This document shows positions 5,879 to 13,351 of a stretch of DNA of 13,351 bases, piece by piece. This DNA comes from Nitrospira sp. (GTDB taxonomy: Bacteria; Nitrospirota; Nitrospiria; Nitrospirales; Nitrospiraceae), in contig JACOEF010000343.1 in assembly GCA_024998705.1 (NCBI GenBank), forward strand, positions 1 to 13,351, written 5' to 3'. Made by a program: the position numbers and the translations under genes. Below the pieces are notes generated by a model, which worked only from the letters and a program-made list of their open reading frames with translations, searched no databases and was not told where the DNA came from. Positions within the stretch are counted from its first letter, which is position 1; every line of letters starts with the position of its first letter.

Positions 5879-5921
5879 ACCGCGTGTCGCCATGGCGGTT
5901 CGGCGAGACTGAGGAGGGGAG

Positions 5922-6911
5922 ATGCATTATTCCCATCGACTATCCAGTGGGCGATTAGCCCAAATTGTCGGGACGTTCGTCCTGATTCCCGTCCTCATTT
6001 TGGCGGTGGCTGGCTTTTGGATGTCAAAGACGGAGCATCTGTTCGAGCCGAAATATGAGTTGTTGGCCAGCCTCAGCAAGTCGTATGGCCTGGAGCCCGG
6101 TGCGCCGGTTGTCGTATCCGGGATTCGGATCGGGCGGGTGAAACAGGTGGACCTCAATGACCGTGGAACAGTTGATCTGCTGCTGCAATTGTCGACCCGC
6201 TATCAGGACATGGTGCGGAGCAATTCGGAGCTCCGTATCACCAAGAGCGGCGTTGTGGTGGGGCAGACGCAAGTTGATATCGGGGCGGGTACCGCCAGCA
6301 GCCCGACCTTGACCGACGGCGAGACGATGCGGGCTGTTGAACCGCGGGACATCGGAGATCTCCTCAACGAGGTGGAGCCGGTGCTCATGGCTGTGAAGCA
6401 GACGCTCTTGCGCGTGGAAACCATCACTCAGGACCTGCAGGGTCGACTGAAAGCCGGCGGCAAGGCGTTGGAGCAGGTCGCGTTGGCCACTCAGGACTTG
6501 CCGGCGGTGGTGGCGTCAGTGCAGCGAACGATTGCCTCCGTGGAGCAAACAGCGACCGCGCTGCCTGCCATGACCGGTTCGATCCAGCGTACGCTGGGTG
6601 TGGTGGATCGTGTTACGGCGGATATGCAACGGACCACCAGCCGACTGCCGGCCATCTTGGATAGCGCCCAATCCACACTGATCAGCGTGAAGCGTTTGTC
6701 TGACTCGGTGGGAGAGATCAGCCAAGAGCTGCGGCCCGTTGTTCAGACCGCCGAGACCACGTTGGGAGATGTGTCGACGCTGGTGAGTGGCGCCAAGCAG
6801 ACGTTTCCGTTTAACCGGTTTGCCCAGAATGCCGGGCCGGCGCCGAAGCCACAGGCGGCCCCGTCTCCGACCGGGCCATCGAGCTTACGTGGGGATCAAG
6901 TGCACCGATGA
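5922..6911 (+). CDS. mlaD: MlaD-like MCE-domain protein with long helical tail
   Basis: The membrane-anchored periplasmic substrate-binding component of the transporter. One transmembrane helix (about 14-33) is followed by a single MCE domain (about 44-120) with the typical GLEPGAPVVVSGIRIGRV stretch (56-73). Residues 140-290 form a predicted long helical or coiled-coil region. This includes three LPA-headed units at L193, L214 and L242, spaced 21 and 28 residues apart. A Pro/Ala-rich C-terminus follows (about 303-320). At 329 residues it is much longer than E. coli MlaD (about 180), and more like PqiB/YebT or actinobacterial Mce proteins in having an extended helix. The start has GAGGAGGGG directly upstream (5911-5919). 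The gap from mlaF is 43 nt, and the stop overlaps the next ATG. Confidence 0.9.
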   Translation: MHYSHRLSSGRLAQIVGTFVLIPVLILAVAGFWMSKTEHLFEPKYELLASLSKSYGLEPGAPVVVSGIRIGRVKQVDLNDRGTVDLLLQLSTRYQDMVRSNSELRITKSGVVVGQTQVDIGAGTASSPTLTDGETMRAVEPRDIGDLLNEVEPVLMAVKQTLLRVETITQDLQGRLKAGGKALEQVALATQDLPAVVASVQRTIASVEQTATALPAMTGSIQRTLGVVDRVTADMQRTTSRLPAILDSAQSTLISVKRLSDSVGEISQELRPVVQTAETTLGDVSTLVSGAKQTFPFNRFAQNAGPAPKPQAAPSPTGPSSLRGDQVHR

Positions 6912-7864
6912 GAGACAGGCGAGATGGCTTCTGGATCGGTGTGTGGGGCGTGGTGCTGTGTCTGTCGCCCGGGTGTGCGAATCCACCGCCGCCTGCTCCC
7001 GTTTCTGTACCCCGTCCTCCGGCCACACAGGTGGACTCCTTGCGCGGACAGGGGGATCGCTGGATGGCTCGTGGAGATTTTGCACGGGCCGGTGAAGCCT
7101 ATGAAGCGGCCCGTCAGGTGGCCGAGAGTCTTGAAGATGTGAAGGGGCGTATCGGTGCGCTGAACAATCTCGGATGGCTTGCGCTCCATCGTGGGGCCAC
7201 GCGCGAGGCGATGGCGCTTCACGGGCAGGCGGTCACCCTGGCGCAGCAATGGGGGGAGACAGACCTCTTGATCGGCGGCCTTACGGCATTGGGGGCTGCG
7301 GAGTATCAAGAGGGGCAGAGGGAGGATGCAGGTCGGCGCTATCAACAGGCGCTGGAACTTCTGCAGCAGCGGCCTGATGTCACAGCGGAAGCGGTGCTAC
7401 GGAATAATCTCGGATTGGTCCGGCAAGCGGCAGGCGATGTCGGGCAGGCGGAGCAGCTGTTCCGCGAGGCGCTGGCGTTAAATCAGTCATCGGGGCGTCT
7501 TGAGGCCGAGGCCAGCAACCATGTGAACCTTGGAATTCTGGCGGAAGAGCGCCACGAATACGACGCTGTAGAGCGGGAGTTTGAGCGAGCGCTGGAGTTG
7601 GACAAGGCGGCAGAACGCCGGATGGATATTGCTGCCGATCTCCTGCGGTTGAGCCGGATTGCGGATCGGCGGGGCTTCCCTGATCGGGCGCTGGCCTATT
7701 CCGAGCGCGCCTACCGCAGCTATCTGGCGCAAGGCAATCGGCCTCAGGCGGTCGCGGCCTTGGCTGTTGCGGTGGGCTTCGCGAGAAAATTGGGGAGAGT
7801 CCAGGAGATCGCGCGGCTGGAGAAGGAGTTGGACGACCTGACTCCATCCCGTTCCAGTCGATAG
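6908..7864 (+). CDS. TPR-repeat lipoprotein, last gene of the Mla operon
   Basis: A 318-residue protein with a probable lipoprotein signal: a basic N-terminus, a hydrophobic segment 8-19 and LSPGC with C23 as the likely lipidated cysteine. The P at -2 makes the lipobox imperfect. A Pro-rich linker (25-39) leads into about six tetratricopeptide units from residue 45 to 300, for example around 84-115, 124-155, 163-194, 204-233 and 243-273. TPRs mediate protein contact, so a role as a periplasmic or outer-membrane scaffold for the transporter is plausible. It takes the place in the operon where mlaC or mlaB is found elsewhere, but is related to neither. The ATGA overlap with mlaD implies translational coupling. 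Function unknown. Confidence 0.82.
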   Translation: MRDRRDGFWIGVWGVVLCLSPGCANPPPPAPVSVPRPPATQVDSLRGQGDRWMARGDFARAGEAYEAARQVAESLEDVKGRIGALNNLGWLALHRGATREAMALHGQAVTLAQQWGETDLLIGGLTALGAAEYQEGQREDAGRRYQQALELLQQRPDVTAEAVLRNNLGLVRQAAGDVGQAEQLFREALALNQSSGRLEAEASNHVNLGILAEERHEYDAVEREFERALELDKAAERRMDIAADLLRLSRIADRRGFPDRALAYSERAYRSYLAQGNRPQAVAALAVAVGFARKLGRVQEIARLEKELDDLTPSRSSR

Positions 7865-7876
7865 GCTGTGAAGCCG

Positions 7877-10189
7877 TTACTTGATGGCGACGGCTTTGAC
7901 TTCTTTATAGGTCGTGTGGCCCTGCAGGACCTTCTGGATCCCGTCCTGGACCAGGGTGGTCATACCCTCCGCCATGCCGGCCTTGAGCATCTCATCCGTT
8001 TTTGCTTTATTCTGGATCAACTTCTTCATTTGCTCGGTACCGAGCAACAACTCGTGGAGGGCCACCCGACCTTTTAGCCCTGTACGGTTGCAGGTGTCGC
8101 AGCCCTTTCCCCGATAGAGCCTGAAGTTGGCGTCGAATTTCACGCCCAACGAATCCCAGTAGTCGGGGCCATATCCCAATCGCAGTTCCTCATACTCTTC
8201 CTTCGACGGTTGATACGCTTCTTTACAGTCTTTGCAAATCCGTCGCGCCAAACGTTGGGCGAGGACTCCCAGCATGGCGTCGGCAAAACTGAACGAGTCG
8301 CATCCCATGTCCAGGAGACGGGTGATGGTTTCCACGGCGCTGTTGGTGTGCAAGGTGCTGAGCACCAAGTGACCGGTCAGCGAGGCCTCGATGCCCGTAT
8401 CCGCCGTCTCTTTGTCTCGCATTTCTCCGACCATGATGACATCCGGATCGGCCCGGAGAAACGCGCGCATCGCGGCGGCGAAGGTGAACCCGATTTTTGA
8501 ATGGACCTGCACCTGACGAAGTCCGTATTGCGTGATTTCGACCGGATCTTCCGCGGTCCAGATCTTGATGTCCGGCGTGTTGATGTAGCCCAGCACGGAG
8601 TGCAGGGTGGTGGTTTTTCCTGATCCGGTCGGCCCGACGCAGAGAATGATGCCGTAAGGCTTTTCCGCGATACTCTTAATCTCGCGCAGGTTCCGCTCGG
8701 AGAATCCCATTTTATCGACCGGGAGCGGTTCGCTCGCGGCCAAAATACGCATGACGACGTCTTCGTTGTAACCGGCGGTCGGAATGGTGGCGACACGCAA
8801 CTCGATTTCCTTATTCTCGCCGATCTTGAATTTGATCTTCCCGTCCTGCGGCTTGCGCCGTTCGGCAATGTCGAGACTTGCCATGATTTTGAGGCGGGAG
8901 ACGATGGCGCGGCGATAACTCGGCGGGATTTTCATGTACTCGAAACAGTCGCCGTCGACGCGGAAGCGCACGAGGGTATCGCGCTTTTCACCGTAGGGTT
9001 CGATGTGAATGTCGGAGGTGCCCTGCCGGAAGGCATCGGCGATGATTTGGTTGGCCAGACGGACGATGGCATTATCGTTTTCGTCGAGCCCCGCGCTGGA
9101 CGCGTCTTCCTGCGCCTCAAGCTGGGACTCGTTCACCAGTTCGCCGAGAATGTCGGATACATTCTCGTTCATCTTGTTGCTGGTGTCCGGAGTCCCGGTC
9201 GTGCTCGCAAGGAAGAGGGAAATATCGCGACGAAGGCTGACCGCAAAGCGGATGTTCAGGCCGGGGAAGGTGCGTTTAATGTCCTGGACGCGATCCAGAT
9301 CGCCGGGGTCGTCGGTCAGGATTTCAATCGCGGCGCGGTCTCGCTTGAGCGGCATCCAGTGATTTTTCTTGAGGTAGTCGACATTGAGGTTTTTGAGCAA
9401 CTCAATATCGACGATCGTCCGCTCGTTGTATTCGATATAGGGACACTTGTGAAAATTGGCGAGCGACTTGCCGAGTTCGGCCTTTTGAACCTTATATTTC
9501 TCGATCAGCAGGGCCTCGATATCAGAGGTCCCTTTTTTGGCCTCGGCGAGCGCATTGTCCAGGTCGTGCTGCGAGATCTTTCCGTTGGTCAGCAGATAGT
9601 CGAATTTCGAGGGCGGCTTTTTCGATGTTTTTCTGAGCGCATAGAAGGCCGTTCCCAAGGCTTTGGCGATCTCGGCGACACATTCCTCGTCTTTGCGCGT
9701 GAACCGTCCTCCGCTCTTTTTGTTGAGGAGCTGGATGACGCCCATGAGATATTTGTTCTCGGCCACGACGGGATAGGTGAGCACCTGCTTGGTTTTAAAG
9801 CCGGTGTTCTTATCGTACGAGGCATCGTGGGCGAGCGACGGGTGAATTGCGCTGAGCTCGACCGGACTATAGGCGTCGCCGACGTTGACCGGACGAAGGT
9901 ATTTCGCGCAGAACCCGGCAAGGCTCTGCTCCGTAATCGGCGTACGGACTTCCTGGACCGTTTCGAGATGGGGGATTTTCGAGAAGATTTCCTTCTTTTC
10001 CGAGTCCACCACGAACAACGTGAGATCTTCTGCGTCGAAGCAACCGAGGATTTCATGGCGCAGATCCAGCAGGATTTGGTCGATGTCGGATGCGGCGAGA
10101 ATCTGCGAGCTGATTCGTTTGATGTTTTCTGCGAAGCCGGATTTGAGGGTCGCGTCGCCTACACCAGGCAGGGGGGCTTTAGGCAGCAT
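7877..10189 (-). CDS. GAF-MshEN-PilB/GspE-type secretion/pilus ATPase
   Basis: A 770-residue hexameric-type motor ATPase for type IV pilus or type II secretion assembly, with an added sensory domain. The N-terminal GAF domain (about 20-188) carries a complete NKFDE motif: N156-K157, F163, D167-E168. A MshEN-like domain (about 195-335) follows; both of its repeats lack the RLG residues typical of c-di-GMP-binding versions. The T2SSE ATPase core (about 370-770) has Walker A G519-PTGSG-K525-T526, Asp box E547-D548, Walker B region with G588-E589, His box around H607/H614, and a zinc tetracysteine (C652, C655, C697, C700). GGAG (10201-10198) lies 8 nt before the ATG. No pilin, PilC or secretin gene is adjacent, so the machine it drives is unknown. 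It converges on the TPR gene with a 12-bp gap and no clear terminator. Confidence 0.9.
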   Translation of the reverse strand: MLPKAPLPGVGDATLKSGFAENIKRISSQILAASDIDQILLDLRHEILGCFDAEDLTLFVVDSEKKEIFSKIPHLETVQEVRTPITEQSLAGFCAKYLRPVNVGDAYSPVELSAIHPSLAHDASYDKNTGFKTKQVLTYPVVAENKYLMGVIQLLNKKSGGRFTRKDEECVAEIAKALGTAFYALRKTSKKPPSKFDYLLTNGKISQHDLDNALAEAKKGTSDIEALLIEKYKVQKAELGKSLANFHKCPYIEYNERTIVDIELLKNLNVDYLKKNHWMPLKRDRAAIEILTDDPGDLDRVQDIKRTFPGLNIRFAVSLRRDISLFLASTTGTPDTSNKMNENVSDILGELVNESQLEAQEDASSAGLDENDNAIVRLANQIIADAFRQGTSDIHIEPYGEKRDTLVRFRVDGDCFEYMKIPPSYRRAIVSRLKIMASLDIAERRKPQDGKIKFKIGENKEIELRVATIPTAGYNEDVVMRILAASEPLPVDKMGFSERNLREIKSIAEKPYGIILCVGPTGSGKTTTLHSVLGYINTPDIKIWTAEDPVEITQYGLRQVQVHSKIGFTFAAAMRAFLRADPDVIMVGEMRDKETADTGIEASLTGHLVLSTLHTNSAVETITRLLDMGCDSFSFADAMLGVLAQRLARRICKDCKEAYQPSKEEYEELRLGYGPDYWDSLGVKFDANFRLYRGKGCDTCNRTGLKGRVALHELLLGTEQMKKLIQNKAKTDEMLKAGMAEGMTTLVQDGIQKVLQGHTTYKEVKAVAIK

Positions 10190-10272
10190 TCGATGGTCTC
10201 CAAAACGGCTTGTGCAGGGAGCGCTTGCGGTGTCGAGCGGGATTCGACTCCCGATCTTCTTCCGTGTGAGTC

Positions 10273-10300
10273 AGTGTATCGCAACGCGCAATCAAGGCAA
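10273..10300 (-). promoter_or_regulatory. Putative promoter of the GAF-PilB gene
   Basis: Read on the minus strand, TTGCCT (10300-10295) and TACACT (10278-10273) are 16 bp apart. The -10 box is embedded in TTGCGATACACTGAC, matching the elements before pilZ-1 and pilZ-2. The predicted start near 10266 leaves a leader of about 77 nt. The 214-bp gap between this gene and proS otherwise holds a possible terminator and no gene. Confidence 0.5.
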
Positions 10301-10318
10301 GCAAAAGACATTTTCCCA

Positions 10319-10340
10319 AACCCACTCTGCGGGGTGGGCT
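10319..10340 (-). terminator. Possible terminator of the rseP-proS unit
   Basis: On the minus strand AGCCCAC (10340-10334) pairs with GTGGGTT (10325-10319), including one G-T wobble, around an 8-nt loop. It is followed by T then GGG. It lies about 64 nt past the proS stop and just before the GAF-PilB promoter, the expected place. The T-tract is short, so the call is tentative. Confidence 0.4.
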
Positions 10341-10403
10341 GGTAGGCATTCGCGAAAGGGAGGTGTCGTTGTGAGATGTCAGGGATCGAATCCGGGAACG
10401 GAG

Positions 10404-12110
10404 CTAGGATGCGGCGTGGAGTAGTGAGGAGAGCAGGGACACCACTTGGTCGGGAGCGACTTTTCGCGTCTCGCCGGTATGACGAAGTTTAAGCTCGACC
10501 TGGCCTTGGGCCAACCCCTTCTCCCCGATGACGAGGTGATACGGCGCGCCGATGAGGTCGGCATCGTTGAATTTGACCCCGGCCCGTTCATCCCGGTCGT
10601 CCCACAGGACTTCGATGCCGGACTCTTGCATGGCGCGATACAGCGTATCGGCCAATTGCGTCACGGCTTCCGACTGGCTAAGCGGCAGCAGGGTGACATG
10701 GAAGGGCGCGATCGGAACCGGCCACTTGATGCCCTTCGCGTCGTGGTTCTGTTCGACCGAGGCCGCAGCGGTTCGACTCACGCCGATTCCGTAGCAGCCC
10801 ATGACCGCCAGTTGTTCCTGTCCCTGTGCGTCCAGGAAGGTGGCCTTCATCGCCTGGCTGTACTTGGTGCCCAACATAAAGACATGTCCGACTTCGATGC
10901 CCTTGGCCGTCTTCAGGGTGCCGTCTTTGCGGGGCGAAGAATCGCCGGCCCGTGCGTTGCGAAGATCGGCAAACTGATCCACCTTGAAGTCGCGCTCCCA
11001 GTTGGCGTCCACGAAATGCGTGTCGGTCTGGTTGGCTCCGACGACGAAGTTAGCCATAGCCTTCACGGCCCAGTCACCCAGAATGCGGACCTGCTTCAAT
11101 CCGACCGGTCCAACGAATCCGACCGGTGCGCCGGTGAGGCCGGGAACGAGCTCGGGTTTCAGCAGCTCAATCTCCGGGACACCCAGCAGGCGTTTGACCT
11201 TGATCTCATTGACGTCATGATCGCCGCGCACCAGGACGGCGACCGTCTCGGTGCCGGTGCTGTAGAGCAAAGTCTTGACCAGCTGCTGTGGCGCAATTTT
11301 CAGGAAGGTAGTGACTTCCTCGACGCTGCGTCGTCCGGGGGTCGGGACCGGCGTGAGCGGGCGATGCGCTGAATGGTCAGTGGTCTCCGGAGGGAGGACC
11401 TCAGCACGTCCGACATTGGCGGCGTAGGTGCCGGTTTCGCTGTACACGATGGTTTCCTCGCCGGTCTCCGCCAGCACCATGAACTCATGGGACGAGGTGC
11501 CCCCAATCAACCCGGTGTCGGCTTCCACAGGACGGAAGGTGAGCCCGCAGCGCGTAAAGATGCGGTTGTACGCATCGTACATCTTTTGATAATTCAGTCT
11601 GGCTCCGGCTTCATCCCGGTCGAAGCTGTACGCATCTTTCATGATAAATTCGCGGCCGCGCATCAACCCGAAGCGCGGGCGGATTTCGTCACGGAATTTC
11701 GTCTGGATCTGATAGAAATTCAGCGGCATCTGCCGGTAGGAGCGAACTTCCCGCCGGAAGAGATCGGTGATCACTTCTTCGTGTGTCGGCCCGAGACAGA
11801 AATCGCGCTCGTGTCTGTCCTTGAACCGGAGCAGCTCCTTGCCATAGAAATCCCAGCGACCGGTTTCACGCCACAATTCCGCCGGCGAGGCGACCGGCAT
11901 GAGCAGTTCCTGCGCGCCCGCGCGATTCATCTCTTCGCGCACAATCCGCTCGATTTTACGAAGCACGCGTAGGCCCAGCGGGAGATAGGTATAGATCCCG
12001 GCGGCAACCTTCCGGATCAGGCCGGCGCGCAGCATGAGGCGATGGCTGACCGTTTCAGCCTCGCCTGGATCTTCGCGCAATGTGGGGATAAGGGTTTCAG
12101 AAACGCGCAT
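10404..12110 (-). CDS. proS: Prolyl-tRNA synthetase (bacterial type with editing insertion)
   Basis: Charges tRNA-Pro with proline in the cytoplasm. The 568-residue length and architecture match the E. coli-type enzyme: class II catalytic core, an INS editing domain inserted at about 225-405, and a C-terminal anticodon-binding domain at about 470-568. The N-terminus shows the family pattern PTLRE followed by SHRLMLRAGLIRK. Other landmarks are GPTHEE (107-112), motif 2 around FRDEIRPRFGLMRGREF (139-155), K279 in the editing domain, and motif 3 GCYGIGVSR with R446. Editing of mischarged alanyl-tRNA-Pro is expected from the INS domain. No Shine-Dalgarno sequence is seen, but the start lies 6 nt after the rseP stop, so it is probably translated by coupling in one operon. 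The rseP-proS order is common in bacteria. Confidence 0.96.
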   Translation of the reverse strand: MRVSETLIPTLREDPGEAETVSHRLMLRAGLIRKVAAGIYTYLPLGLRVLRKIERIVREEMNRAGAQELLMPVASPAELWRETGRWDFYGKELLRFKDRHERDFCLGPTHEEVITDLFRREVRSYRQMPLNFYQIQTKFRDEIRPRFGLMRGREFIMKDAYSFDRDEAGARLNYQKMYDAYNRIFTRCGLTFRPVEADTGLIGGTSSHEFMVLAETGEETIVYSETGTYAANVGRAEVLPPETTDHSAHRPLTPVPTPGRRSVEEVTTFLKIAPQQLVKTLLYSTGTETVAVLVRGDHDVNEIKVKRLLGVPEIELLKPELVPGLTGAPVGFVGPVGLKQVRILGDWAVKAMANFVVGANQTDTHFVDANWERDFKVDQFADLRNARAGDSSPRKDGTLKTAKGIEVGHVFMLGTKYSQAMKATFLDAQGQEQLAVMGCYGIGVSRTAAASVEQNHDAKGIKWPVPIAPFHVTLLPLSQSEAVTQLADTLYRAMQESGIEVLWDDRDERAGVKFNDADLIGAPYHLVIGEKGLAQGQVELKLRHTGETRKVAPDQVVSLLSSLLHAAS

Positions 12111-12116
12111 GTGGGC

Positions 12117-13351
12117 TTATGGGGAAATCAATCGCTCGATATCGTTCCAGAACGCAAAAATCATGATGCCGACCAAGAGCACCAGTCCCACCTGTTGTGC
12201 CAGTTCTCGCTGCCGATCTTCAAGTGGTTTTCTGCGAATCGCCTCAATAAAAAAGAATAGGAGGTGCCCGCCGTCCAAAATGGGGATGGGGAGGAGATTC
12301 AACACCCCCAGGTTGATGCTGAGCATGGCCATCAAGAACACCAAACTGGAGGTGCCCTGTTCCGCGGCATCCCCTGCCGTTTTGGCGATCGTGAGTGGTC
12401 CGCCGATGTTCTTGCGGGAAATGTCTCCCGTGATGATTTTGTAGATCCCCACCACCGTCAGTTCGGTCCAGCCCCAGGTTGCCTTGAGGCCGAGCCATGG
12501 CGCCTTAAGCGGTTCGTTCGTTTGGAGAATGGTTTGGTTCTGGGCCGAAATACCGATTTTTCCCACTTCGGCCGGCTTTCCTTCTACGGTGGCTTTTTCG
12601 CCCATCGGTGTGACGGAGAGCGTTTGCGTGGTGCCGCCCCGTTGAACATCAAATTGGAGCGCGCGATTCGGGCTTTCCCGCACGAGGGAGGTCATTTGTG
12701 ACCAGGTGAAAATGTCGTGCCCGTCGATGCGGACGACGCGGTCTCCAGCCGAGAGGCCTGCAGCCTGGGCGCGAGACCCCGGGATCACGGCCGTAATGAT
12801 CGGCGCCCGTTCTTCGATGCCAAGCTGGAAGACGGTCGTTGGCTTGCCGTTGTCCTGCACCGTGGTCTTGTTCGGGGTGACGAGGACAGTTTTGATCTGT
12901 TCCCCGCGCGTCAGGTCCAGAGTGAGTTGTTTGCCGTTGCTTTGGGAGATGTATTTCAGGAGTTCGGCGTTAGTCGAGATTTCTTTATCGTTCACCCGAA
13001 TGACCCGGTCGCCGGGCTTCAGCCCGGCTTGGTCGGCGGGTGATCCGGGGAGTACGGCTTCGATTTCAGGAATGATGTCTTTGAAACTCGGGACCGGCAG
13101 CGTATAGCCGAGCCCGATATAGGCGGTATAGATCAGATAAGCGAGGATGAAGTTGAAAATCGGCCCGGCGGCGACGATGAGCGTCTTGCCCCAGAGCGAT
13201 TGATGGACAAACGCCCGTTTCTTGTCCTCCGGAGTCAGGGTTTCATGTTCGTCCTCGCCGAAGAGCTTGACGTATCCACCCAGGGGTACGACCGAGAGCA
13301 GATATTCCGTTTCCCCGATCTGGCGCCCGAAAATCTTGGGTCCAAATCCGA
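12117..13351 (-). CDS. rseP: RseP-family site-2 zinc metalloprotease (5' end outside window)
   Basis: An intramembrane protease that cleaves transmembrane substrates such as anti-sigma factors and leftover signal peptides. The frame is open to the window edge, so about 410 residues are present and only the N-terminus, which should carry the HExxH zinc motif, is missing. The visible part begins GFGPKIFG and continues with VPLGGYVKL, the family's membrane-associated loop. It then has a hydrophobic helix with AAGPIFNF and two PDZ domains, each starting with a V-P-G-S-x-A pattern and GD-R-V. The C-terminal helices contain NLLPIPILDGGH, whose aspartate is the third zinc ligand. GTG at 12995 is an internal codon, not the start. 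It is followed at 6 nt by proS, as in many bacteria where dxr also lies upstream; dxr is not visible here. Confidence 0.95.
   Translation of the reverse strand, partial: GFGPKIFGRQIGETEYLLSVVPLGGYVKLFGEDEHETLTPEDKKRAFVHQSLWGKTLIVAAGPIFNFILAYLIYTAYIGLGYTLPVPSFKDIIPEIEAVLPGSPADQAGLKPGDRVIRVNDKEISTNAELLKYISQSNGKQLTLDLTRGEQIKTVLVTPNKTTVQDNGKPTTVFQLGIEERAPIITAVIPGSRAQAAGLSAGDRVVRIDGHDIFTWSQMTSLVRESPNRALQFDVQRGGTTQTLSVTPMGEKATVEGKPAEVGKIGISAQNQTILQTNEPLKAPWLGLKATWGWTELTVVGIYKIITGDISRKNIGGPLTIAKTAGDAAEQGTSSLVFLMAMLSINLGVLNLLPIPILDGGHLLFFFIEAIRRKPLEDRQRELAQQVGLVLLVGIMIFAFWNDIERLISP

Noticed and set aside
10233..10262. tRNA-like 3' end (T-arm-like GGGATTCGACTCCC, then CTTCTTCCG), reminiscent of a selC-type tRNA end
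   Set aside because: The T-loop size is wrong for a perfect stem. No matching 5' acceptor (GGAAGAAG) or D-arm lies upstream, where the PilB coding sequence begins, and no CCA follows.
9005..10345. Long plus-strand open frame opposite the GAF-PilB gene
   Set aside because: The minus strand encodes a complete, motif-rich ATPase over the same bases. The plus-strand translation shows no family motif and is a codon-bias shadow.
10381..10396. Second T-arm-like sequence (GGGATCGAATCC) in opposite orientation to the first
   Set aside because: The stem is short and no other tRNA part can be found. The inverted relation to 10238-10255 is short and imperfect.
10446..11372. Long plus-strand open frame opposite proS
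   Set aside because: It lies wholly within the well-supported prolyl-tRNA synthetase gene and has no recognisable domain.

Overview
The window looks like chromosome of a Gram-negative (diderm) bacterium of moderately high GC. It carries a lipid A-type acyltransferase, an Mla-type phospholipid transport operon, a RseP site-2 protease and a bacterial-type prolyl-tRNA synthetase. Small PilZ proteins, a secreted GLG1-type cysteine-rich repeat protein and a GAF-fused PilB/GspE ATPase would fit Nitrospira (Nitrospirota). That assignment is an impression from gene content, not a search result.

Left part (1-4157). A minus-strand acyl-lipid desaturase is divergent from a small secreted cysteine-rich protein. 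Then come three small PilZ (c-di-GMP receptor) paralogues on the plus strand. An LpxL/HtrB-family acyltransferase sits between the first and second. Several promoter-like hexamer pairs can be read here: TTGCGA-N17-TATTGT for the desaturase (apparently leaderless), TTGCGC-N17-TACAAT for the acyltransferase, and a shared TGCGATA-type -10 region before pilZ-1 and pilZ-2.

Middle part (4266-7864). A compact plus-strand operon encodes an MlaE permease, an MlaF-like ATPase, an MlaD-like MCE protein and a TPR lipoprotein. The first and last junctions are ATGA overlaps. No MlaB or MlaC gene is present. The ATPase deviates from consensus at three catalytic positions: signature loop, catalytic Glu to Asp, and H-loop His to Arg. 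The MCE protein has a long helical tail with heptad-phased LPA repeats.

Right part (7877-13351), all minus strand. A 770-residue GAF-MshEN-PilB/GspE ATPase meets the Mla operon tail to tail with only 12 bp between them. Upstream of it lie proS and the 5'-truncated rseP, 6 nt apart. No insertion sequence, phage gene, CRISPR array, rRNA or intact tRNA was found.

Taken together, much of the window concerns envelope lipids (desaturation, acylation, phospholipid traffic), with potential second-messenger inputs: three PilZ proteins and a GAF domain with an NKFDE motif. The links between these genes are inference from proximity and shared promoter-like sequence. The most useful leads are the degenerate MlaF, the GAF-PilB fusion and the shared promoter element.
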